Assembly (NCBI GenBank): GCA_040218445.1
Contig: JAVJRK010000013.1
Location: 75,079-139,078 of the forward strand
DNA from: UBA1479 sp040218445
Lineage (GTDB): Bacteria > Pseudomonadota > Alphaproteobacteria > Rhodospirillales > Casp-alpha2
Length of the DNA: 64,000 nucleotides
Reading direction: 5' to 3'
The notes beneath the pieces are model-generated. The model made no database searches. It had not been told where the DNA came from and worked only from the letters and a program-made list of their open reading frames with translations. Positions 30,578 through 40,037 of this stretch are shown here, piece by piece. The stretch's first letter is position 1; the number at the start of each line of letters is the position of its first letter. The position numbers were made by a program, and so were the translations under genes.

Positions 30578-33490
30578 TCATCTCCGGTTTTCCTGCGTCC
30601 CCACCCCCGTCAGCCCTTTGATATCGAAGTTTTGGAACTCCGCCTGGATCGCTTCGCCCAGGTTGCCCGAAAGATTGACCGTCAGGTCCACGGGCCGGCC
30701 TTCCTGAATCTTGGGATTGCGCCCCTGCAAGCGCAGCCGGATGTTGACGTCCTTACGGGCATCGCCATCGATCTTCATGGTCATGCCGTCGAACCGCAGG
30801 TCTTCCAGAACGTCGAGAACCAAATCCATGCGCCCGCCTTGACCCGCCCCCTCACCCGCCTGGGCAGCCGCGCGGGCCGGCGGCACGAAGGACACCAGCC
30901 CCTTCCCTTGGGCTTCAAGAAGTCCATCGCGGATCGTCACATTTCCATCCTGCCCCAGATCGATCGGAATGCGGCCGGACAACAGACCGTCTGCCCTCAA
31001 CCCCAGCACATTGGCCTGGGCCGCCAAATCGCTCAGGCCCAATCTGTCCACGTTCAGGATCACGCGCTCCGGCAACGCACCGTCCGTGATGGCGATATCA
31101 TCTGCCCAAAGCCGCCCACCGATGCTTGTCAGTTCCGCCCGTTCAATCGCAACCGAAGACGGACCCGTGATCTGGAATTTCATGCGTCCGTCGGAAACGG
31201 GCAGTGTCGCGGCAATCCGGTCGACACGCAGCTCTTGCCCCGGCGGCGTCAACGGCGGCCATAGCCGGTCCAGTTTCACTTGCGCCGAAATACCTGTTGC
31301 CTGCGCAGGTCCAACCCGCAGGTTACCACCGGCAATACCGATACTTCCCCTGCCCGCCGACGGATCACCGGGCGGCAATGTGGCCGCCACGGACAAGGTT
31401 GATATACCGGCTACCGCACCCTTCAATGCTGCCGGCAGCAACGCCGCTGCCGGTGTGACCCCGGCGCCCCGCAGCGTGCCCGTGACTTCCACGGGTTTAG
31501 CACCCGCCTTGTCCCATGCGGTTGTCGCCGAAACCTGGACCGTGCCGGTCAGGCTATTGATGAAGGGGGCCAACAATGGCGTGATGCCATGCACGCCGCC
31601 GGGCACAGCGGAAAGATTCAGCGGCAAGGTATCGACGCGCGCGTGGCCTTTGCCGGATCGCGTATCTTCATCAGCGGAAAGGCTTGCGATCAGGCCGCTG
31701 CCTTGTTGACGCAAGGTGCCCTCGGCTTTCCATTTGCGTTTGTTCCAATGGCCTTTCGCATCCAAGGAAAACGGCGCCGCTGATGTATGGCGCAACGATG
31801 TGGCCTTCGCATTCAGGTTCCAGCTTTCATCCAGTCCACCCCGACTGGCCGCCGTCAGAGAAATCCCCTGGGCCTCGACATCGAAATCCGGCACGTGGGC
31901 GTCCAGTCCCGACAAATTCAGGCGCATCCCGGGCTGTCCTTCGATGGGAAACGTCGCGGCGATTCTTCCCTTCAGCCCCGCCGTCCGCAGCACAGCCCCC
32001 TGCCCGCCGGACGAAACGGTCAGGGATGGTGACTGAGCGGCAATCGTAAAACCGGCCTTCGACAGGGCGACCACCCGGTCGTCGTTCGCGAACACAAGAC
32101 CGCCGTCCTTGGGCGTCAGAAGCAGATCAAGCGGACCATTAACCACAATCCCCCCCGCCACGGCCTTGGTCACCGCAAGGCGCAGGGGATCAAGCGAGAC
32201 ATCCGTCACCTTGAAGGGCGCAAGCCCGAAACGGGCACTTCCGGGAATGCGGGCCGATATCCCGCCCTCAAAAACTTGGCCGGAAATCTCCGCCGGTTCG
32301 GTCAGCATCAACGTGGCCGTACGGTCCGCGACGGTGACCTTCCCCCGTGCCCGGCCGGACCAGATTCCGGGAACTCCCACGACCTCGACCTGATCCAATG
32401 TCGTCGAGATGTCCGCTTCCGGCGCTTTTTCCACCCCCGCCGCCAGGAAAACACTGAATGGGGCCGAGGCGACAAGCCGCAGTTCGCCCGCCCCCTTCAA
32501 CCTGTTCGCAATCGGCAGACGCGCCAAATCCGCGCCCGCAGCCGTCACCGTGACGTCAAGCACCGCCGCAGTATCACCCAGACGTCCCCTGGCCTGGGCT
32601 GATAAAGTCAGCGCCAGTCCTTCGTCCGCCAATTTCAGGTCAAATTCGCCTGCCCCATCGGCCAGCCGCACGGCCACATGGCCACCGGTCAGCATCCCAC
32701 CCGGCATGGCAAGACCGGCAAGGTTAAGCCTCCCTTCCCCGCTCAACGAAGACAGGCGCAAGGGATCGCCTGTGACTTTCAAGCGGCCTTCCAGATCGGC
32801 CAAGGACATGTCTTGCCATGACGCCTGCGCGCCCTCGACCTTCAGGGTCATATCCAGCGTGCCGTCCGCTGCCCGCTGCCCCGATGCGCGGAGCGATCCC
32901 TGTGCCAGCGGATGAACGACATCGAAAACGGCATCTTTCAGCAAGATAGTTCCGCCGTCGTCGCCGGAAATATCGGCACGGCCCAGCGACACAACCGTCG
33001 GCCCACCGGAATGGCTGATTTCAACCAGAGCATCGCGCAGCGCGATAAGCGGGATCGTTGACGGTCCGCTCCCCCCATCACCCGACATCAAAGGCGCCAA
33101 GTCCCCCCAATCCGGCACACCGGATTTTGAAACGGACAGTGCCAGTTGCACCCCGTCCAGGGTAACGGCGCTGACGGTCGGGTTTGTCCAGGAATGCCAG
33201 ACAATATCTGCTTCCAGGCGGGCAATCCGGGCCGTGCCTTGGGGGCCCGTGGTCAGGTTGCGGACTTCGACCGACCATGGGGTCAAACGGGTGATCTCAA
33301 GCTCACTGCCGGCCAACCCCAAGCCGGCAAGTTTGTCCTTCACCAGGATCTCGGCGATGGGGGCGCGGTTGACCGCGAGGATACCCACGACAACGGCGAC
33401 GATCAGAATACCCACCGCACCCCAAACCGCCCGGCGCCGCCAATTGGGCGCGGTTGATGCGGTCTCGGTCTTTTCAGGCGGTGCAGCCAC
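30578..33490 (-). CDS. YdbH-like AsmA-superfamily envelope protein
   Basis: The 970-residue protein has one N-terminal membrane anchor (WGAVGILIVAVVVGILAV, about 24-41) and then a very long beta-rich periplasmic region. This ends in a domain with VTIRDGLLEAQGKGLVSFV and VNIRLRLQGRNPKIQEGRPV. That ending matches the YdbH (dicarboxylate-transport-named) family, which with TamB and YhdP is known in E. coli to carry phospholipids between membranes. It starts with GTG, preceded by GGGGA. It follows pccB by 55 bp, so they may be co-transcribed. The identification as a lipid bridge is by family. Confidence 0.75.
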   Translation of the reverse strand: MAAPPEKTETASTAPNWRRRAVWGAVGILIVAVVVGILAVNRAPIAEILVKDKLAGLGLAGSELEITRLTPWSVEVRNLTTGPQGTARIARLEADIVWHSWTNPTVSAVTLDGVQLALSVSKSGVPDWGDLAPLMSGDGGSGPSTIPLIALRDALVEISHSGGPTVVSLGRADISGDDGGTILLKDAVFDVVHPLAQGSLRASGQRAADGTLDMTLKVEGAQASWQDMSLADLEGRLKVTGDPLRLSSLSGEGRLNLAGLAMPGGMLTGGHVAVRLADGAGEFDLKLADEGLALTLSAQARGRLGDTAAVLDVTVTAAGADLARLPIANRLKGAGELRLVASAPFSVFLAAGVEKAPEADISTTLDQVEVVGVPGIWSGRARGKVTVADRTATLMLTEPAEISGQVFEGGISARIPGSARFGLAPFKVTDVSLDPLRLAVTKAVAGGIVVNGPLDLLLTPKDGGLVFANDDRVVALSKAGFTIAAQSPSLTVSSGGQGAVLRTAGLKGRIAATFPIEGQPGMRLNLSGLDAHVPDFDVEAQGISLTAASRGGLDESWNLNAKATSLRHTSAAPFSLDAKGHWNKRKWKAEGTLRQQGSGLIASLSADEDTRSGKGHARVDTLPLNLSAVPGGVHGITPLLAPFINSLTGTVQVSATTAWDKAGAKPVEVTGTLRGAGVTPAAALLPAALKGAVAGISTLSVAATLPPGDPSAGRGSIGIAGGNLRVGPAQATGISAQVKLDRLWPPLTPPGQELRVDRIAATLPVSDGRMKFQITGPSSVAIERAELTSIGGRLWADDIAITDGALPERVILNVDRLGLSDLAAQANVLGLRADGLLSGRIPIDLGQDGNVTIRDGLLEAQGKGLVSFVPPARAAAQAGEGAGQGGRMDLVLDVLEDLRFDGMTMKIDGDARKDVNIRLRLQGRNPKIQEGRPVDLTVNLSGNLGEAIQAEFQNFDIKGLTGVGTQENRR

Positions 33491-33545
33491 GCGATGCGAT
33501 CCCCGTTGCTTGGGGGATCATATCAGAGATCGAACAGATTAGCCC

Positions 33546-35078
33546 CTAGAGCGGGATGTTGCCGTGCTTTTTCCAGGGGTTCTTGATGTCTTTGTTCTTG
33601 AGCATGCGCAGAGATTTGCAAATGCGGGTCCGCGTGCCGTGGGGCATGATCACGTCGTCAATGAAGCCCCGACTTCCGGCCACGAACGGATTGGCGAACC
33701 GGGTGCGGTATTCCTCGGTCCGGGCGGCGATCTTTTCTTCATCGCCCAGGTCGCCCCGGAAAATGATCTCGACAGCACCCTTGGGCCCCATCACCGCGAT
33801 CTCCGCAGTCGGCCAGGCGTAATTGGCATCCCCCCGCAGGTGCTTGGACGACATCACGTCATAGGCACCGCCATAGGCTTTACGCGTGATGACCGTGACC
33901 TTGGGCACGGTGGCTTCCGCATAGGCATACAACAGCTTGGCGCCATGTTTGATGATGCCGCCGTATTCCTGCGACGTGCCAGGAAGGAAGCCGGGCACGT
34001 CGACGAAGGTGACGATCGGGATGTTGAAACTGTCACAGAAGCGCACGAAGCGCCCGGCCTTGGTCGCCGAGGCGATGTCCAGGCAGCCCGCCAGCACCAT
34101 GGGCTGGTTGGCGACGATGCCGACGGTCGAACCTTCCATGCGGGCGAAACCGACCACGATATTGCCCGCGTAATCGGGCTGCAGTTCGAAGAAATCGCCC
34201 TCGTCCACGACCTTCTCGATCAGTTCCTTCATGTCGTAGGGTTTGTTCGGGTTGTCCGGGATCAAGGTATCCAGCGACATTTCGACCCGGTCGTGGGGGT
34301 CGGTCGTCGGCCGCACGGGCGGCTTTTCCTTGTTATTGGCGGGCAGGAAATCGATGAACCGGCGCAGATAAAGAAGCGCCTGCAGATCGTCGGTGAAGGC
34401 CTTGTCGGCGACACCCGACTTGGTCGTATGGGTCGAAGCCCCGCCCAGTTCTTCCTGGGTCACTTCCTCATGGGTCACGGTCTTCACCACGTCCGGCCCG
34501 GTCACGAACATGTACGATGAATCCTGAACCATGAAGATGAAATCGGTCATGGCCGGGGAATAAACCGCCCCGCCGGCGCAGGGCCCCATGATGCAGGAAA
34601 TCTGCGGCACCACGCCGGACGCCATGACGTTGCGCTGAAACACCTCGGCATAGCCCGCAAGCGACGCCACGCCTTCCTGAATGCGCGCCCCACCGGAATC
34701 GTTCAAACCGATCACCGGGGCCCCGACCTTCATGGCTTGATCCATGATCTTGCAGATCTTTTCCGCGTGGCTTTCCGACAACGATCCGCCGAACACGGTG
34801 AAGTCCTGCGAGAATACGAAAATCAGACGGCCGTTGACCGTGCCGTAGCCGGTGACCACACCGTCACCCGGGGTGGATTGCTCGGTCATGCCGAAATCCG
34901 TGCAACGGTGTTCGACGAACATGTCCCATTCCTCGAAGGAACCGGGGTCCAGCAAGACTTCGATACGTTCGCGCGCGGTCAGCTTGCCCTTGGCGTGTTG
35001 GGCGTCGATGCGCCGTTCGCCCCCGCCCATACGGGCCCGTTCGCGTTTTTCTTCCAATTGCCGGATGATGTCATACAT
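33546..35078 (-). CDS. pccB: Propionyl-CoA carboxylase beta subunit
   Basis: This 510-residue carboxyltransferase starts MYDIIRQLEEKRERARMGGG and has HAKGKLTARERIEVLLDPGSF. It carries both acyl-CoA/carboxybiotin pocket signatures (GLNDSGGARIQEGVASLAGY and DVPGFLPGTSQEYGGIIKHG) and ends IKNPWKKHGNIPL, typical of PccB. It transfers carboxyl from biotin on PccA to propionyl-CoA, forming methylmalonyl-CoA in the breakdown of odd-chain fatty acids and some amino acids. The partner pccA is at 18.9-20.9 kb, not adjacent. In the cell the two form a large dodecamer. Confidence 0.93.
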   Translation of the reverse strand: MYDIIRQLEEKRERARMGGGERRIDAQHAKGKLTARERIEVLLDPGSFEEWDMFVEHRCTDFGMTEQSTPGDGVVTGYGTVNGRLIFVFSQDFTVFGGSLSESHAEKICKIMDQAMKVGAPVIGLNDSGGARIQEGVASLAGYAEVFQRNVMASGVVPQISCIMGPCAGGAVYSPAMTDFIFMVQDSSYMFVTGPDVVKTVTHEEVTQEELGGASTHTTKSGVADKAFTDDLQALLYLRRFIDFLPANNKEKPPVRPTTDPHDRVEMSLDTLIPDNPNKPYDMKELIEKVVDEGDFFELQPDYAGNIVVGFARMEGSTVGIVANQPMVLAGCLDIASATKAGRFVRFCDSFNIPIVTFVDVPGFLPGTSQEYGGIIKHGAKLLYAYAEATVPKVTVITRKAYGGAYDVMSSKHLRGDANYAWPTAEIAVMGPKGAVEIIFRGDLGDEEKIAARTEEYRTRFANPFVAGSRGFIDDVIMPHGTRTRICKSLRMLKNKDIKNPWKKHGNIPL

Positions 35079-35376
35079 GCGTCAGTCTCGTTCGTCGTTC
35101 TAGGCTTATGGGCATCCTGCCCGGGGGCGCAAAGGATACTTATGGGCCTTATGTTGCGCCAGCGAAAAGCGGCCCCGTTTGTCACCCCCGATTGCTGATG
35201 AATATGTCTTCATTCATCTGCATGGAACGCTGTTAACCATCATGCTATAGCTTTTCCAAGCTGTGCGCCGGAAGAGCATCCGGGGCCGGTAATCATAAAT
35301 ATCAGGGTCGAATGACCCGATCGCAAGGGTGTGCAGTGCGGTGGGGCTTATTTACCGAGGCCTCAAAGGGAAAGTT
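35079..35376. other. Divergent intergenic region between pccB and the second receiver gene
   Basis: No gene is credible here. It must hold the promoters of pccB (left) and of the receiver gene (right). I see an inverted repeat GATGAAT-N8-ATTCATC at 35197-35218 but no convincing -35/-10 pair next to it. AAAGGGAAAG at about 35366-35374 is the ribosome binding site of the receiver gene. Confidence 0.4.
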
Positions 35377-35949
35377 ATGCCCGATTACAACTTGTCACGC
35401 CTGAACGTTTTGATCGTCGAACAACATGCCCATATGCGGCATTTGATCCGCAACATCCTGCATGAGTTCGGGATTGAAAACGTGCGCGATGCCGGCGACG
35501 AGGAAACCGCCTTCGAACTGTTCCAGGAATTCCCCGCCGACCTTGTGCTGACCGATTGGTCGCCAAGCCTGAACGGCATGTCATTCCTGGACAAAATCCG
35601 CAAGCATGCGGAAAGCCGGGATATGTTCGCCCCCGTGGTCATGATCACCGCGTTCACCGAATTGAATCAGGTCTGCAAGGCCCGTGACGCCGGTATCAAC
35701 GAATTCCTGGCCAAACCGTTCTCGGCCCATCTGATTTATTCACGCATCAAATCGCTGATTGAGAACCCCCGTCTTTATGTCCGGGCCGACAGCTATTTCG
35801 GCCCCGACCGGCGCCGCCGGGCGTTGAATTACCGGGGGCGCGAACGGCGCGATACGGTACCGACGGAACTGCCGACCACGCGCGGGCGGGCGAACACACC
35901 GCTTTCGCCGTCCGGCCCCGCGCCGGGCAGCAATCCGATCTACAATTAA
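35377..35949 (+). CDS. Stand-alone receiver protein with GPDRRRR tail and altered acidic pocket
   Basis: The 190-residue protein is a CheY-like domain plus basic, proline-rich tail. The phosphoacceptor D60 (LVLTDWSPS), T91 and K113 are present. The acidic pair that binds Mg2+ is E15-Q16 instead of two acids, so phosphorylation may be weak or lost. The tail carries YFGPDRRRRALNYRGRERRD, the same motif as in the receiver at 4536-5054, showing a common family. The start is the ATG at 35377, with AAAGGG upstream. There is no output domain. It lies between pccB (divergent) and atp12 (convergent). Confidence 0.8.
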   Translation: MPDYNLSRLNVLIVEQHAHMRHLIRNILHEFGIENVRDAGDEETAFELFQEFPADLVLTDWSPSLNGMSFLDKIRKHAESRDMFAPVVMITAFTELNQVCKARDAGINEFLAKPFSAHLIYSRIKSLIENPRLYVRADSYFGPDRRRRALNYRGRERRDTVPTELPTTRGRANTPLSPSGPAPGSNPIYN

Positions 35950-35980
35950 ACCCCTATAAAGCTTGGCCTTGGAATCCGGC

Positions 35981-36703
35981 CTACAGCAGGCCGAGAAAAT
36001 GCTCGGCCTGAGTGATCTCCGTCTGCAATGCCTTCAGCCGGTCCAGCGCTTCCTTATCCTGGCCCCACTTTTCGCTTTGGTAGGCATCATCAAGCTGTGA
36101 CACGGCAACGGCCTGCGCCGCATTCAGTCGGCCTGCCACCAAAGACAACCCAATCACAAGCGAGCCGGCCGCCTGCACGACCGCCGCAAGCGCCGTCAGG
36201 CGATACGGATCGAACGCATCGACGGCATTGGCCAGGGCGGCCAAGGCGTCCTCTGGCTGGGGCACCGGGATAATCCCACTTGTCACCGTAAGCACCGCGC
36301 CGTATTGCGCATCGGCCCAGGCAAGCAGCGGGTCCCATTCCTCCGTCTGGCGCTGCACCAGGTCGGACGGGGCTTCCGCCCGATAACACAACAGGTCCGT
36401 TTCACCGTAGCGCGATATCCGCTGTGCGACCTCTTCCCTTTCCGGCGCGATCCGGTCGATGGCCGTAAAGGACAACTGGGTCATGGGCATGGTCGCGGGT
36501 AGGATTTTTTCGGACTGGGCCACCCACTCGGTGGCCATGGCCTCGGCCAACTGTTGCGAAGGCACCGCCAGAACGCGCCCCATGGGGGATTTGACCTGGC
36601 GGCCATCCAGCAAAACGAGGAATGGGCCGTCTGCTTCCCTGCCGTCTTGGGCAGCGCCAATCGTAACGTCGCGGTAGAACCGCTTCATATCCGGTTTCGA
36701 CAT
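35981..36703 (-). CDS. ATP12-type F1-ATPase assembly chaperone
   Basis: The 240-residue protein matches the Atp12 family: RFYRDVTIGAAQDG near the start, FLVLLDGRQVKSPMGRVLAVPS, and ATEWVAQSEKILPATMPMTQ with the expected later RLTALAAVVQAAGSLVIGL. Atp12 binds the F1 alpha subunit during ATP synthase assembly in mitochondria; bacterial homologues are confined largely to alphaproteobacteria, which supports the taxonomic reading. It is the last gene of a HAD phosphatase, AsmA and atp12 run. It is cytoplasmic. Confidence 0.9.
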   Translation of the reverse strand: MSKPDMKRFYRDVTIGAAQDGREADGPFLVLLDGRQVKSPMGRVLAVPSQQLAEAMATEWVAQSEKILPATMPMTQLSFTAIDRIAPEREEVAQRISRYGETDLLCYRAEAPSDLVQRQTEEWDPLLAWADAQYGAVLTVTSGIIPVPQPEDALAALANAVDAFDPYRLTALAAVVQAAGSLVIGLSLVAGRLNAAQAVAVSQLDDAYQSEKWGQDKEALDRLKALQTEITQAEHFLGLL

Positions 36704-36741
36704 GATGGAATTCCGTCTGTGGACCGAGGACTTGGGGCCGG

Positions 36742-39066
36742 CTATTTGCCGAACAACCCCTTAAGGCCGCCGCCGATGCCCTTTTCGATGTTTTCAAGCG
36801 CCCCGCCGATTCCTGACTTGGGCTTCTCCTGCTGTGCCGGTGGGCTCTTGCCATCAGTTCCGGAGGTCGATGATTTACTACCCTTGGTCGGCGTGACCTG
36901 TTTTCCGGCTAAAGCCAGGGCACAATAATCGGTGCCATCCGTGCTGGTAGCCCGGTTGAACACGCTTTCCGCCAGGACCGACAACCCGAAGGTCATGACC
37001 GCTGCCGCACCGCTGGCCACGTTTGATGCAACACCGGTTACCAGATCGGCCGGGTTGACCTTGGGCTCCGGCTTGGCCAGCGTCCCGCGCACGGCAACCG
37101 GAACGATCGCCGCACTGAGCAGGCTGGTTTTTTTGGCCCGCGGCTCCAACACCAGATTCAGCGTTTCATCCCGAAGGTTGACGCCGCCAACCCCGACCAC
37201 GGAAAGCCCCCCTGTTTCGACCACCATGGCCTTGGCGTTGGCCAGGCCCTTGACGATGTCGAAATCAACCACGGCACAACGCAGATCTTTGTCTCCCTTG
37301 CTGTCCACCAAGGGCAATGCCGACATGATGTCGGCCGAGGCAATGTTCAACAGGGAACTTTCGACCCGCCCCTTTTCCGAAACCAGGCGCAGCTTTCCAT
37401 CCAGTCCCGCCATGATTTGGCGCAGGCTGGTGCCTGATCCGGTTATGCGGACCGTGGCATCCGCCGTGCCTTCGGCGACTGGCTTCTGCCCCATCTGGAC
37501 AACCAGTTTTCCGTAATCCAACTTGGCCACGTTCAGGTTAATGCCAAGCGGCGGCACCGCTTGGTCGGCACCCAAACTGACGTCGCCCGAAATCCGACCA
37601 TCCGCGACGACCGCCTGCACGGGATTGAGAACCAGATTTCCACCTTTGAGCCCGACACCCAGCCGGACATCCGTGACATCCATCTTATTGACGCGGACCT
37701 TGGCCACCGCAAGCTTCACATCCGCATCGGCCGCCTTGAGCCCGTCAAACGGCAGCGGGTCAGCGGAGAACAAGCGGCCATCGGCGGGCGGCGGCGTCTG
37801 TTTGCTTTCCCCCTTGGGCAGAAGTTCGTCCAGATCAAGCAGCGTTGATTGCAGATCAGCAAGAACTCTTGGCCGGGCACTGCCCAGATAAGCCGTCGCC
37901 GTGCCATTCAGATCACTGGCGCCGATCGTCAACGCAAGATTGCCCAGACGGTATCCGCCGTTTCCATCCGACACATTCGCCGACATCTTAATGCCCGGGA
38001 TCGGCGGCACATCAACCCCCAGTGACTTCGCCAACCCGGTCGGGTCCGTAACCGTTGCCGCAACCTGCAAATCAATACCAGAAGCCTTGATCGCATTAGC
38101 GATCGCTCCGGCCGCTGTGAACATGGTCTCACCGGACCGGCCCAATGATGCCTTGAGATTTGAAATGCTCGGCTTGGCCGACGATCCGGTCACGGTCAGC
38201 GAAACATCGTACGGACCCAAATCAGGGATCTTCGCCGCCGGAATTTGCGGAACCATCCGCGCCGCCGCCTGGGCGGTCGCGGAAATCGAAGCACCCTTTG
38301 CCGCCAGCGAAACCGCAAGCCCCGTCATGGACTTAGGATCGGCGATGACACCCCGCACCGTTGCCTCGGCGCCAAGTACCTTGGCCTTCAGGTCGAGCGG
38401 CAGTTCCGCACCCGCCGTCAGCTGCTGGATGGATGCGATGGTTCCGTCGGCTGAAAACCGCTCACCATTGACGTCGCCTTCCAATGCGATACGCAGGGGG
38501 GCTGAAGTGCTGTCCGCACCCAGGTCCATCTTAGGCAGCGTCAGCCGGGTTTCCTTGCCCGTTTGCCCGTCGCGATAAGTCAGCCGCAAATCTTCGATAC
38601 GGACTTTGCGGACGACCGGCAGAAGGGCTTTACCAGCGCCCCCCTCTGCCGCCGGTACCTTGGCGGCCGCCTCACCGAATTGCCAGTTTCCCCGTCCCTG
38701 TTTGTCCGTTTCCGCCAACAGATCGAGCCCGACCAACACCAGGCGTTTGACGTCGATCTCGCTTGACAGCAACGGCAGCAAGGCAACCTCGGCCTCAAGC
38801 CGCTTGAGAGACATCATCTGAGGACGCGATCCCCAGGACGCATTGGCGAAAGTAACGCCATCCACATAAAGCGACGGCGTAAGAGAGATGTTGAGCTTCA
38901 GATCGCCGGAGATCGTCATCTCTCGCCCGGTCGCCTTTTTGACCTCTGCCGTGATCTCGCCCTTGTAGTCATTGAAGTCCAACGAGCTGAGAACAGCCAC
39001 TGCGGCAACAACCACGGCGATCAGCAATACACCCAGGACCGAAATCGTCTTGAACAGCCGCTTCAC
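36742..39066 (-). CDS. AsmA-family envelope protein
   Basis: The 774-residue protein has an N-terminal membrane helix (ISVLGVLLIAVVVAAVAVLS) followed by SLDFNDYKGEITAEVKKATGR, the AsmA N-domain signature. A C-terminal AsmA domain (about 500-690, with GRVESSLLNIASADIMSALP) precedes a poorly conserved lysine/proline-rich tail. AsmA proteins sit in the inner membrane, project into the periplasm and affect outer-membrane lipid and protein assembly. The GTG start overlaps the HAD phosphatase stop as GTGA, so translation is coupled. It is a second AsmA-superfamily protein in this window, distinct from the YdbH-like one. Confidence 0.88.
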   Translation of the reverse strand: MKRLFKTISVLGVLLIAVVVAAVAVLSSLDFNDYKGEITAEVKKATGREMTISGDLKLNISLTPSLYVDGVTFANASWGSRPQMMSLKRLEAEVALLPLLSSEIDVKRLVLVGLDLLAETDKQGRGNWQFGEAAAKVPAAEGGAGKALLPVVRKVRIEDLRLTYRDGQTGKETRLTLPKMDLGADSTSAPLRIALEGDVNGERFSADGTIASIQQLTAGAELPLDLKAKVLGAEATVRGVIADPKSMTGLAVSLAAKGASISATAQAAARMVPQIPAAKIPDLGPYDVSLTVTGSSAKPSISNLKASLGRSGETMFTAAGAIANAIKASGIDLQVAATVTDPTGLAKSLGVDVPPIPGIKMSANVSDGNGGYRLGNLALTIGASDLNGTATAYLGSARPRVLADLQSTLLDLDELLPKGESKQTPPPADGRLFSADPLPFDGLKAADADVKLAVAKVRVNKMDVTDVRLGVGLKGGNLVLNPVQAVVADGRISGDVSLGADQAVPPLGINLNVAKLDYGKLVVQMGQKPVAEGTADATVRITGSGTSLRQIMAGLDGKLRLVSEKGRVESSLLNIASADIMSALPLVDSKGDKDLRCAVVDFDIVKGLANAKAMVVETGGLSVVGVGGVNLRDETLNLVLEPRAKKTSLLSAAIVPVAVRGTLAKPEPKVNPADLVTGVASNVASGAAAVMTFGLSVLAESVFNRATSTDGTDYCALALAGKQVTPTKGSKSSTSGTDGKSPPAQQEKPKSGIGGALENIEKGIGGGLKGLFGK

Positions 39067-39740
39067 GGTTTGGCCTCCATTACATCGTTTAGACTGGGGA
39101 CAAGGTCTTCAAACCCGGCAATCACCCGGGCCGCGCCCGCCGCCATCAGTTCAGTCGTTTCATGATAACCCCAGGCGACACCAATGGCGAGGACACCCGC
39201 ATTCCGGGACATTTCCACGTCATAGGTCGTGTCGCCGATCATCACCGTGCTGGACGGCTCGGTTCCGGCTTCAGCCATGGCATTCAGCAGCATGCCCGGG
39301 TCGGGTTTGCCGGGGGCACTGTCGGCTGTCTGCAGCGTAACGAAACGCCCTTGCAACCCGTGCTTGTCCAAGGTCAGATCCAGGCCACGCCGCCCCTTCC
39401 CCGTGGCGATGCCCAGCAGCCAGCCATCCGCATCCAAGGCATCGACCGTTTCCACCACGCCTGGATATAGCGGATCATCGACCAATCCGTCCCGGCGAAG
39501 ACCGGAAAAAGAATCCCGATACGCCTCGGCCAACCGTTCCGCCATGGCCTTATCCGTTCCCTGGGGCGCCAGCACCATGGCCGCCGCGGCAAGAGGGAGC
39601 CCAACCACGCGTCGGATATCACGCGGCGACGGTTCCGATAGGCCGCAGGCGAGAAACGCAGATTTCATCGATCGAATGATGCTGTCCTGAGAGTCGACGA
39701 GTGTTCCGTCGCAATCAAAGACACAGAGTTTAATGTCCAT
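39063..39740 (-). CDS. HAD-superfamily phosphatase (phosphoglycolate phosphatase-like)
   Basis: This 225-residue enzyme has all HAD motifs: the nucleophile in CVFDCDGTLVDSQDS, motif II in GIATGKGRRG, the lysine in PGKPDPGM and the acidic pair in VMIGDTTYDVEM. A helical cap lies between motifs I and II, as in HAD-IA phosphoglycolate or 5'-nucleotide phosphatases. The substrate is not certain. It heads the HAD, AsmA and atp12 unit. A CTTGTATACAAG palindrome lies 67 bp upstream of its start. Confidence 0.88.
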   Translation of the reverse strand: MDIKLCVFDCDGTLVDSQDSIIRSMKSAFLACGLSEPSPRDIRRVVGLPLAAAAMVLAPQGTDKAMAERLAEAYRDSFSGLRRDGLVDDPLYPGVVETVDALDADGWLLGIATGKGRRGLDLTLDKHGLQGRFVTLQTADSAPGKPDPGMLLNAMAEAGTEPSSTVMIGDTTYDVEMSRNAGVLAIGVAWGYHETTELMAAGAARVIAGFEDLVPSLNDVMEAKP

Positions 39741-40037
39741 GACGCCGTTCTATGACACAGCAACATGACGCTGCAAGGACAGGTTTCACACTTTGCCGGA
39801 ACGTGACTTGTATACAAGAACAGCAAAAACGAATGCGCGCGCCGCTTGCGTCGCGGGCCAATATAGTCAATTCTGCAGCCGAATGTTGACGAGGAGCACA
39901 AGCGTACGGACCGCCGAATACGACATGAACTTTCATTGCATTTTTGAAGTTTTGCGGACTGGCACCGACCGCCGGGGGGCATGGCGCATCTAAGCAACAA
40001 AAATACCAACCCTCTTACCTAGGAAGGAAATACGACT
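39741..40037. other. Divergent intergenic region with palindrome CTTGTATACAAG
   Basis: This 297-bp region separates the HAD phosphatase gene (left) from the first OmpA-type lipoprotein gene (right). No convincing gene is present; the short open frames have no ribosome binding site. It contains the perfect 12-bp palindrome CTTGTATACAAG (39807-39818), whose TTGTATACAA core also occurs in the dioxygenase promoter at 30494-30503. AGGAAGGAAA near 40022-40031 is the ribosome binding site of the lipoprotein gene. Confidence 0.5.

Noticed and set aside
39793..39993. 66-codon plus-strand frame upstream of the OmpA genes
   Set aside because: No ribosome binding site, biased composition and overlap with the palindrome/promoter region.
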